A stretch of DNA of 64,000 nt, taken from the NCBI RefSeq assembly GCF_028583425.1, contig NC_072796.1, positions 143,539,464 to 143,603,463 on the forward strand. Direction: 5' to 3'. The notes beneath the pieces are model-generated. The model made no database searches. It saw nothing but the letters and a program-made list of their open reading frames with translations, and was not told where the DNA came from. Shown piece by piece: positions 9,596 to 21,500 of the stretch. Source of the DNA: Eublepharis macularius. Lineage: Eukaryota; Chordata; Lepidosauria; Squamata; Eublepharidae. How positions within the stretch are numbered: position 1 is the first letter of the stretch; each line of letters begins with the position of its first letter. Made by a program: the position numbers and the translations under genes.

Positions 9596-12500
9596 CTGCA
9601 AGAACAGGAAACGGTGGCTCCTTGTTATGGGTGGGTGGATCGCACTGCAACTCTCAGGCGCACAGCACCAGAGGAGGAGACTTGAGATACAGCCTCCCTA
9701 GACAGCCCTGGGCATACCCATCCACAGCATGTACAACCTCCTCCGTACACAGAGGTGCCCGTGTGCACACCCCATTACGTTTATCTTGATTTCAGTAAGG
9801 CTTTTGCTAAGGTTCCACACGATATTCTGGTTGACAAGTTGGTAAAATGTGGTTTGGATCCTACGACTGTTTGGTGGATCTGTAACTGGTCGGCAGATCG
9901 CACCCAAAGAGCGCTTCTTAATGGTTCCTCGTCTTCTTGGAGAGGAGTGCCAAGCGGAGTGCCTCTGGGCTCTGCCCTGGGCCCTTCGTTGTTTATGAAG
10001 GACGTGGCTGGAGGAATGGAGGGGATGCTCATTAAAGGTGCAGATGATACTAAATTGGGAGGGGTTGCAAACACGGTAGAAGACCGATGCAAGATTCAAG
10101 GTGATCTTGACAGGCTGGAAAACTGGGCTAGAACTAAGAAAAAGAATTTCAACAGAGATCAATGTAAAGTTCTGCATTTAGGTAGGAAAAATCAAAGGCA
10201 CATTTATAGGATGGGGGAGACTTGTCTTGGCAGTAGTACATCTTGGCGTAGTACACTGAGTTTGCTGTATGATGTTTTAATATAATTATAACTGTTTTTA
10301 GTTTGATGTTTACTATCATGTTGTGCTCTGCTCTGAGTCTGCTTGTGGGGAGAGCAGACAAAAAGTCCAATAAATAAAATAAAAATGATCTAGAGGTTTT
10401 AGTAGATCATACACAGAACACAGGTCAGCAGTGTGATGTGGGTAGCTAAAAAGGCAAAGGTGATTTTGGGCTGTATTTACTGTATATTGACTGTATTGAG
10501 TAGTGTATTTTGATATTATATCTATTAGAAGTATGACACACTTTTCTTATCTATAGCACTTGATAGTAAATATTTTGAATAGTTCATTGCATCTTTGTTT
10601 TTGAGGGAGTCTTTGGTTGTAGTGGTTAAGAGCAACAGGACCAGGGGTCATTTAGTAGAAAAAGAGCTGGAGGAACTCATTAGCATAACTCATTAGCATA
10701 TGCCATGCCCCTTGCCATCACTGGAAGTGTGTCATTGGCATAATTGATTTGCAGGGCGGGGCCACCTGACATGTGACCTCTTTGGGGAACTGCCGGAACT
10801 GTGTTCCTGCGCGTTCCCCCTCGAAATGAGCCCTGGGCAGGACTCGAATCTGGAGAACTGGGTTTGATTCCCCCCACTCCTCCGCTTGAAGCCAGCAGGG
10901 CGACCACTTTTTACCTGGACGGCTGTCACATGAGGAAGAGGCACTGCTCCGAGCCGGATGCCCGTGCCCAGTGCTGAGAAGCAGGGGGAATTCCCCTGTT
11001 GTTCGGTCTCTGTCTCCAGGGATCCGGCCTCCACTTGGGTGATGTTGGGGAGGACATACTCCACACAAGAGCGCTTACAAATCTTGTCAACCTTGGCACA
11101 GATGTTCATCAGATCTGGAAAGAGGCACCCAAGAAACCAGCGTTACTGCTATACCGCCACCTCATAACTGCATCCACCTGGGGCACGTTTTAGCACAACT
11201 TTTTCTACTGAAGGACTCAACGCGGGTCATGAGGTTCTGAGGCAACGAACAAAAAAAACGTATCACAACACAACAAAAAACATAAAATAGCACCAGAAAT
11301 ACTGAAACCCTGAACCAATGAAATGTGCAGAGGACTCGATTTTTAGCAGCATAAAGATACTATAAAAGAAGGCGGCAGCACGAAGTTAAACCAACTACAA
11401 TCAAGATGAAGCAGCAAGGAAGCAGTTCAGCTACGGGCACCACAGACCTATTCACCAAAGACTGGACAGCAGGAGGAGTTTTTTTACATGGAGCCTAAAC
11501 TTGTAACATTTAAAAGGTGCCAAGTGTACAGCAGTGGGAAGGAAGGTCCACACGTCAACAAGACGTCGCCACAGTTCCCCTGCCTCCCTCCATGCCCCAA
11601 AGATTGGGGGCACCGCAAGGGTTTGTGAACACACACAGGCAAGCAAGGAATCAGCGGGGCTGGTGAGAACGCAGCTCCCAATTATCAGGATTTTAAGGGG
11701 GGGGGCAGGACAGTGCACCCATAATGATACCCCATCCAGGAGACACCAGGAACATCTGCACAGTAAAATCAGCCGGCCCGGCTTGTTCCTTTTCACGCCC
11801 TCGGTTGCCTCTCCTGCGCTCTGTCCCTTCAGCAGCCAGCTGCCTACACCACCAGTAGTTTAATTGTGTGGCTACCGAATCCCAAACGCACACCTTCTGG
11901 CCCTCCAGGAATGGTGCTCTAGCGCCAACACCCTTCCTGGGCAGAGGGCCAAGGGCAGAGCACGCAAGCATGCCACCTCATGTTTACCTGGAATTATGTC
12001 TGCATTCTTCTGCACGGGCTTCAGGAGAGGCTCAAACTGCATCCTGAGAGATTTATTCAGCTCCTGGACCAAGCTCTGAAAGCTCCCTCCAATGTATTGC
12101 TGGAACAAAACCACAGGACAGAGAGGTTGACGGGCACAGCGGAAGCGCTCCCCCTCTGGCCTTGTGCTGCTGGTGCCACCCCTGGCCAGGACAAACACAC
12201 TCAACACATCTCCGCCGTGCCAAAGTAGAACAGCAGCCTGCGGAAGGGGGTAGGAGGGCTCCAGTGCCCAGAAGCAGCCCCAGAGAGAGCCACAGCTCTG
12301 CTTCACAGAGGACACGGATCGGATCGACCTTTTGGAAGCAGCCTCGGAAGTGGCCCTGGAGGCTGTCCGCTTCTCCCTACTCACAACCAGAGGCTGCTTC
12401 TCTTCCGGCTCTCAGGCTTGATTTAAAGGAGATCCCATGCAAGGGCCAAGCCCCAAGCGGAGCTCTTCCTCAGCCAGCATCATGCTGGAAAGAGAGAAGG

Positions 12501-15500
12501 GAGCAGCATGGTCGAGGGTGCTTCTGTTCACCCCACAAGCAGCTGCTTATTAAGCCCCAATGGAGAAAGAAGCTGGAGGGAGGAGCCATTCAAGCTGCGC
12601 CCCAGAAGTATGCTGGGCACTGCCACACCTCGGACTGCTGTACAGCAAATGCCGTCAGGCCCCTCCAGGGGAGAACAAGCAGGGCCCCAGAGTGGAGCTA
12701 GCGCAAGCCGGGGACGTGTGGCAGCTGAACACAGCACAGGAAACATCCATCTGGGCGGCATCCAGCTGGCCTTTCTGCCGGTGAGGAAGGAAGGAAGGAA
12801 GGAAGATTCCCCTGGACCGCCACAGAAGGCTGTGCTGCCACCTGCAGGGACGAAGCCCAGGGGTGATTCAGGGGGGTATAGTAAGGAGGGGAACCAGGTG
12901 ACTGAGCCAAAAGGCCCATCTATTCACCACTGGTGGGTATATCGGCTCATACTGAACAGTATTGCCCCCCTCCAATTTCACCCTTGCAAATTGAAAAAAA
13001 AAGCCTCAATTTTGATGATTGGGACAGGAATTCAGGACTGCCTCAAGCAGTGGCCACTTTCTACATGTGCATAGAAATATGTGTGGGTGCAAGCATGTGC
13101 AAATCATCACCCATAAGTGCATGGAGGTTTTAAAAAATGTATGTATGTATGTATGTCATTTCTCACTGAGACTCAAGGTGGATTACATAGTGTGGGATTA
13201 GTAGCAAGGACAAGGGCAGGCATTTCCATACAGTGTCAAAGACATTTCCATAAACAATGTCACAGGGTAAATGAATACGAGTTTACAAAGACATAGTATT
13301 AGCAAGGATCCAATATGGGGTTGAAGAATTGCTGAAACAGAATATAATCAATTCTAGGACTGTCATTAGGCAACATGAAGCACAGGTAGTATAGAGGAGT
13401 ACATATTCAAAGCAACAGATAATATGTAAAGCAACATAATGGTGGAGCCCATGGTTCCCAACTCATTGGCGAAACGTCCGAGACCCCCTCCCTACAATAC
13501 CGCCCTCCTATCTGAGTAAAAAAGCCTTTTTGAATAATTCGGTTTTGCGTTGTTTGCAGAAAGCCAGGAGCAAGGGGGCTCTCCTGACCTCCTCAGCAGG
13601 CCGTTCCATAGAGTAGGGGCCACCACAGAGCCCGTGTAGGGGCTGCTGTTGATTCTGCCCATGTGCAGGCTGGCACCTGCAGGAGACCCTGTTTAGATGA
13701 GCGAAGCTGCCATGGAGGGACATAGGGAGGGAGGTGGTTAGAACAAGACAACTTTCCATGTAGTAAGATGTCAGAAGCACAAATAGGTTTCCAGTTTCTA
13801 CCCTTTGTTGTCCTGGTCCAGACTCTCTCTCCACCAAGGCGGCTAGAAATGCAGAAATGGAAGCTGTCTGTGGGGGTGTCCAGCCTCACAGTTCCACACC
13901 ACACACAGGTGATCTAGAGGCCGGAACCACCAGTGGGGCCAAAGCCATAGCCCTGGGAAGATATGCCTGTGTGTGTGCTATGTGCCATTAAGACGCTTCC
14001 GACTTATAGCGACCCTATGAATGAAAGATCTCCAAAACGTCCTATTATTAACAGCCTTAACAGTCTTCCTCCTTTCCTAGCATTATTGTCTTTTCCAGCA
14101 AGTCTTCTCATGATGTGACCAAAGTACCACAGCCTCATTTTAGCTTCTAGGGAGAATTCAGGCTTGATTGGATCTAGAACCAACTTATTTTTTTGGCAAA
14201 ACTCTCTCCTCCAGCACCACATTTCAAATAAATCAACTTTCTTCCTGTAAGCTTTCTTCAGTGTCCAACTCTCTTATCCATACATAGCACTGGGGGATAC
14301 TATAGTGTGGATTATATTACAGTTTGGATTATAGTTGCAGTTCCACAGAGCCTGCAAAACGGAGCTGTTCTGCCAGGCCACTGGCTGAGAGCCAGCGAAC
14401 TGGCCCCTTCCCTGACCGCCACGCTCCACCTGCAACCGCCCTAGGGTTGTGCCTCTGGTTTTATGGTAGTTTTATTGTAGCTGTGTACTGTCACAGGCGC
14501 CTGGGATTTGGTTTCTTAAATTAGTTTATATTTTTATGATGTTTTTAATGTATATTTTATGTTGTAAGCCACCCTGAACCCATTCGTGGGAAGGGCGGGG
14601 TATAAATCAAATCAAATCAAAAAATGATCTTGGTCCCTAGCAACTCAACCCTCAGCATCTTTTCTTTCTTCTTTTTCTCCCTAAGGATCTTTTCTAGTTC
14701 CTTCATGGCTGCCCTTCCAGGTCTCCATCTCCTGATTTCTTGAGCGCAGTGTCCCTTCTGGTTTACGACTGAGCACAGGCACAGAAAACCTTCAACTATT
14801 TCTTTATTTTGACCCTTAAAATGGAGTAATTGCTTGGTAGTCATTACTTTGATCTTCTTGATGTTTACCTGTGATCCAGTTTTAGCACTTCTTCTTTTTA
14901 ACCTTCATCAGTAAGCATTTTGAGTCTTCACTATTTCCTGCCAGTCATATGTGGTGTGTCATCTCCATGTCTGCAATTGTTAATGTTCCATCCACCAATT
15001 TTCAGTCCAGCTTCTTCTAAACCTAATCCATCTTTCCTTATATATTCTGCATATAGGTTGAACAGAAAGGGAGAGAGCACACATCCTTGTCTGACTCCTA
15101 TGCCAACTGGAAACCATTCTGTTTCCCCATTATTTGTCCTAACAGTAGGCTCTTGTCGAGAGTACAGGTTGTGCAACAAAAACAGTCAGATGCTGCGGCA
15201 TCCCCATTTCTTTTCACACCATCCATAGCTTTTTATGATCCGCACAGTCAAAAGCCTTGCTGTAATCTATAAAACACAGCCACTAACAGATCAGCCATCT
15301 TACAGTCCCTTGGGGGCACACAGGATGCAGCAACCGGAAAGAAAGGCTCTCGTGGTGCCTTTGTGGCACAAGAACGGTTTTCCTGGAAACTTACCTGCAG
15401 CAGATGAAGTTTCTTCTGCACCTTTGCTGTGGCAGAATCAAAGATGAAGTCCTTGTTGTCTCGGACGTAGCTCTCCATCACGTCCTTCATCTTCTGGAAA

Positions 15501-18500
15501 TAGCCAGGGCCAGACATTTGGCTGCACGCTGTAGGGGGTGTTTGAGAAGTCAGGAGGCGCCCTTTGGCATTCTCCTCTCTCTCTCTCCTGCCTCCTTTGG
15601 CAACCTACTATTGACTGGGGGGAGGGTGAAAGTCTGCCCAAAGAAAGGCTCAAGGCCTCGAGGCCTCATTCCGCTACTGCCGCCTATCCCTTAAAACTTC
15701 TGTAACAGGGAAGAGTCTTCCCTCCACCTGCTTTGCCTCTCACTCTCCAGTGGTTACTGCTTCGCGGCGTGAAGCTCCAGATGTACATCAGTTTTGATTC
15801 ATTTCAGGCATTTCTACACTGACTGTCCCTCCCAGCTCATTCTGCTCATGCTCACGGTGGGAACCTGCATCTCCCAAGGCCAAGGGCAACACTCCCGTGC
15901 ACCACCCACAAGAGAGGGAAAGGAAATGCATCACTGCAGCCTCGTGCATCAATGTTCTGGACTGTGGCAGAACTTCCTTGGTGTAGACCCAGATTTTTAG
16001 TCCTAACCCCACACACAGTTAGCAAACAGCCTGTTGCAACAGGCACGCTTCACTACAGCATTTAGTCCTGTCAGGGATCTCCACAGACATCCCCCTCACC
16101 ATAAACAACTCCTGATTCACAACAATGCACTTCCCAACACTGACACAGACTCTGGGACTAGAGCCTGCAATAAACCCAGATGCCAACTCTATCCCCATAT
16201 TTACTCCGACAGCACAATCAGTGGACCTCACAACATCCGTTACACCCCCTCAGGCTCATTCACGTCTTCATCTTCCAATGACATTTATGCTATCAAGTAT
16301 CAGCACTGGACAAAGAGGTCAGTCCCCCCGCAAAAGAATAAATGGATACAGTTCTGACATTAGGAATCACAACACTCAAAAAAAAAGTGGGAGAACATTT
16401 CAATCCTCCAGGCCGTTCCATCGCTAAGTTAAAAGTGGCTGTCCTCAAAGAAAGAAGCTTCAAGGGCAGAGTAGAACAGGAGATTGCGGAAACGGAGTTT
16501 TTTCGCATATTCAGAACAATGGCACCCCCCCCACCCCCCTCGGTTGAACAGAGACTTGGGATTTTTACCTCACTACAGATGCTAATTTCTGCTGTAATCA
16601 AGCTGCACTGTCCCTGATGCCCTCCTGTGTAACCTCCTACCCACCTTTGGCTGGGATATAAAGGCTAAGACATCTCCATTCCTTCTTGTGTCTGAAGAAG
16701 GGAGCTCTGAAAATCTTGTTGATCTCTAAGGAGCCGCTGGACTCAGATCCAGGCATCTCCTTGAGCCTGCTGGGTGTCTGCTTCCCGCCCCACGGGGAAC
16801 CTTCTGTATGTTTCCTACCTGCATATGCTGGTTCCATGCCAGCCTGGATTTCTGGCGTCAGGAGGCGCGAGATGGTCCGCTGCTTGTTGCTGATGTGGGT
16901 CTCCTGGTCCAGCAGGAAATTGCACAGCTGAGGAGGGGGAGCAGAACATGGCAGGAGCAGGCTCAGCGCCACAGCAAACACAGGCCTTCCGGGGGGCAAG
17001 AAGGCCAGAGGAGCACTCGTCTAGGTCTGAGGCCGCAAAAACAAGCTGCTAAAAGGCTAACAAGGTTTTATTCCAGCTTTCAGGAACACGATGCGGAATA
17101 GATCCTCATTATAAAGACACCATGAACTCCCGGAAGTACTGATTTACATGTAATCATATAAAATTCGTATCTACATCAGGAAAAATACAGAGACTGTTCA
17201 ACAGCTACACTAAGAGCCAAGCTACAAGTGACGAATGACACTTGCTTGGCAAGTGAATAGACTCACGTGTATTCCCCCCTGTTCACTTGCCATTCACTTG
17301 CTCTCCGCTTGATCGAGTGGAGCACAAGCAGAGTGCAACTGAACAGGGAGGAATACACGTGAGTCTCTTCACTTGCCAGGCAAGTGTCATTCGTTACTTG
17401 TAGCTTGGCTCTAAACTAGTTAACACCCACTCGTGTTCTCCCTATTGTGATTCATCAGTCTACTGGAACTCTCCATTTTAGAGCACAATTACCAACCTTC
17501 AACAGAACTTCAAAAAAGGAAACTCCAGCATGAAACTACTGAATTGAGATTCCACGCCTCCCCCCCCCGCCGCCCCGCCCCGCCCCGCCCACTCCTACCT
17601 AGCGACGGCTTAATGAGAATCTACTCACAGCACCTGAGGAAACAGGCTGTGGACCAGGGAAGCTTCTGTGGGAATAAGTTCTGTTAATTTTTAAGGTGCC
17701 TCTGGACTCCCTATTTATTTTTACAGCCTCTCACACGCCCTTAAAGTCCAACGGCGCCTCTGCATTTGCAACTGCCCCCCACACCCCTGCCCTCAAACAA
17801 GCACCAGAAGCAGCCTGCTTGGCAGCCACTGCGGCAGGCTCCGCCTTACCCTGGCATTAACTGCCTCCATCTGCTGTAAACGAAGGGTGCGCAGGGCCTC
17901 GGCCAGGCTGCTTTGCTCACCCAGCTTCCTCTTGAGATCTTGGAAGAAGAATTTCAGCTTATCCAATACAGCTTTCGTGAAGCGTTGAAAGGATTCTTCC
18001 AACTTGGAACTAGAAGGGAAGGGGCGGAAAGGGGGGAAAGGTTACCCAGCTGAAAAGGCCCATTTACTCTCCTCCACAAGAACCCAATATCCACTTCCTA
18101 AAGTAACTCTACAGATGCTCTGCCAGCCAAGCCACTTCTCCAAGGGGAAAAAAAACCAAACCTCACCTGAATACCTCGCTCCAGGTTGCAGTGATGGCTT
18201 CATGTATTGGCTTGGCAAGGTGAGCGTTAAAATCCACAGGTCCACATTTTGGAGACGCGTAGACACCATGGCGAATACAGGCAGCGTGGTATGTGGCGTG
18301 TGGGAAGCCTTCCTGTGAAGGGGAAAGGTGAGGAAGCACCACATGTCATACGTTCTTACCCATCTTTCAAAGAAAGGAGCCACAGGGTGAAGCAGAACAC
18401 TTTAAATGTATACCATTGTGGCAAAACAGTATGAGAAAAGCCAGCAGTGAGTAAAACATCCTTTGATTTGGTTGTTGTGGGTTTTCCGGGCTGTACTGCC

Positions 18501-21500
18501 GTGGTCTTGGCATTGTAGTTCCTGACGTTTCGCCAGCAGCTGTGGCTGGCATCTTCAGAGGTGTAGCAGTGTGACACTGAGAGATCTCTGTCTTTCGGTG
18601 CTACACCTCTGAAGATGCCTGCCACAGCTGCTGGCGAAACGTCAGGAACTACAATGCCAAGACCACGGCAGTACAGCCTGGAAAACCCACAACAACCATC
18701 GTTCTCCGGCCGTGAAAGCCTTCGACAATACATCCTTTGATTTATCCCTTCCCAGCATCACTTAAACCCAACATCATGAATCTACAAAGTGCAACCCATC
18801 AAAAGAGCGCCTGAAGAGGCCGTCTTCAGCATGTGGGGCCAGGTGGATCCCCGCCAAGAGGAAATTCCAGACCAGAGCCACAGCTACAAAGGAGCGCACT
18901 CCGGTCCAAATAAGACACTTCTTTTTCTTTCCTATACACTTCTGTTTTCTATTTTGAACTTTCATTTTTCCTTCTTTCTCAGATGGCAAAAAATAGTAAT
19001 ACACATGAGCATTATTTGGCAAAGAGTCTAGCAGTTTGCAGTACTCTCTTATTTGTAGGGGGTGGGGGTACAAAAAGGTAGATAGGTAAGGTAGTCCCCA
19101 GTGCAAGCACCGAGCCATTACTGACCCATGGGGGGACGTCACATCACGTTTTCTTGGCAGACGTTTGTCACGGGGTGGTTTGCCATTGCCTTCCCCAGTC
19201 ATCTACACTTTACCCCCAGGAAACTGGGTACTCATTTTACCGACCTCGGAAGGACAGACGGCTGAGTCAACCTTGAGCCGGCTACCTGAACCCGGCTTCC
19301 GCCAGGATCGAACTCAGGACGTGAGCAGAGCTTGGGCTGCAGTACTGCAGCTTACTACTCTGCCCCACGGGGCTCTTAGGGTGGTAAGAAGCATTTATTA
19401 TTTTAAATTCCATATATATGCCAACTAGTACAATCTTATAATCTAAGTGAGAAACAATGTACTTTATGTTGCTAAAGCAATAAAGTCAGTCTAGGTTTGG
19501 TAGGAAAGAAAATATTGAATACAAAGCTACAAAAGCATTAATTGCATACAGCCAAAGGCCATTACAATCAGACATACACACAGAAATCCCTTAAAATGTA
19601 AAATGTGAATGACATTGCTAAAATTACCAAATCTAGACATACTCATCAGGCTGAAAATATTTCATCCTTCAGATACAACTCGCTCCTATTTTCTTTGTTG
19701 CCAAAGCAAACAGCAACACTCTGTCTGAGACAAGCACATCAGCATCCAAAAGAAGATCAGCTTCTCTGCTTCCAAGGAAAAGTTCAAGTCCCTCAAAAGC
19801 ACTGCAAGAAATTTGGCTCTAGGCTCTCTGTGTAGACAGCAGGAAACAATATAATGGGGTCAATCCTCCTCAACTGGAGAGCGGCATGCGTATACAGGCC
19901 GCCCAGGTCACAGCGGTTGCCCGATCTGCATTCTTCCACCTTCGCCAGATCAGGCAGCTTGTTCCCTACCTCTCGACTGGCGACCTAGCTACGGTGATCC
20001 AAGCAACAGTCATCTCCGGCCTAGATTACTGTAGCTCACTCTACACAGGGCTGCCCTTGAGACTGATCCGGAAGTTATAGCTGGTCCAGAACAGGGCGGC
20101 CTGTATCCTTATTGGGACTCTGGTTACAATGCATATTCGGCCTGTTTTGCGTCAGCTGCACTGGCTCCCGGTCGAGTTCCAGTCTAAGGTACTGACTATG
20201 ACGTTCAAAGACCTTAACGGACCGGGACCAACGGACCTGCAGGGCTGCAGAGGTTCTCCAGAGTGCTCTTTGTTCTGCCGACAAACACCTTTTGGTGACC
20301 CCTGGCCCCGAGGACGTTCGCCTAGCCTCCATCAGGACCGGGGCGTGGGCGAACTGCTTGGCTGGCCCCTCTCTGCTGTAGCAGCCTTTGGCCTGCCCGT
20401 TTTACGCTCTGGTGACCTGCCTGCCCTGCCTCCATGATACTGGTGGTGTGTGGGATGGAATATGGTGAACCATCTCACGCTGCATTCTAGACTGGGGTTT
20501 CAACTTTTGTACTGAAACTACGAGACTGTGTATTTTATCTTCTATTGTGTACTGTTGTTTTAATTTATTTTATCTCTGTATAATGTTGTAACCTGCCCTG
20601 AGCCTGCTCACGGGGAGGATGGGCAAGAAATGTAATAAATTGAATTAATTAATTAAAGCAAGGACATCCAGCCACGCTATAGGCACAGTCTGACACCGGA
20701 TAGATGCAAACACTATTCTGTGATTACGTAGGATGATGCTGGGCAGATCGGGGCTTTGACACGGTTCCCGTTAAACAGATTAAACCAGCGTGAGAATCTG
20801 GAACAGGGGAGTGCAAAAGATGCAGGTAAAGAGCAGGTGTTTCAGGAAAGGACTTACAGGCATGCCCCAACCTTTGACTATGTCTTCACACAGTTCCTTG
20901 ACCTTTTTGGTGCCCCTGCTGAGGCTCCTTTGAATCAGGACCTTGAAGTAGTACTGGATGTCGGGCAGGATATCATCTGCAGCCTCTTGGAGGAGCCCGG
21001 GGACGTCCTGCAAGGACCGCTGCAGGATTTCCTGGACTTGGGCCTGATGAGAAATATCCTAGGGAGGAAAGGGAAGGGGGAAGTTAGAGACATCCCCACC
21101 GGCAAGCAAAGGGGCCACACAAGAGCCCGACAGCCAGCAACAAGCCTTGCGCAGCGACAGGTCTGAACAGAGCCCCTGGGGAAATGCTCACTGGTAGAAC
21201 AGCAATGGTTTCATAAACACCGCCTTAGGACCACGGCAGCACTCAGTCAGAACTTAACAGGAATTGATGCTGAGCTGTCAGGGCAACTTTCTGCTCACAA
21301 GACACCTCAGTCTTGCCAAAGCAACCCAGCTTAGAAGAAGCACTTCAGCTCTCTCTGCCAGGACACATTCAGCCGTCGCACGGCAGGGGCGGACACCAGA
21401 AGACTGACTCCGATGACTCCCTTTCCTCTTTCCTCTGCAGAACTTAAATGCCATAAACTGACAAGCTGAGATGCACTGCAGGACAATTTCAACACCACAA

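Larger units (their letters stand above)
18470..18729. mobile_element. Penelope-like element end (palindromic pLTR fragment) with a 14-bp target duplication
   Basis: A 260-bp inverted repeat: GTTGTGGGTTTTCCGGGCTG on the left mirrors AACCCACAACAACC on the right, and each arm carries a hammerhead motif. It ends CCGGCCGTGAAAGCCTTCGAC. The flanks are identical over 14 bp (ACATCCTTTGATTT at 18,456-18,469 and 18,730-18,743), so it is a fairly young retro-insertion in intron 16. Hammerheads in such terminal repeats are known for Penelope-like retroelements. Confidence 0.8.
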
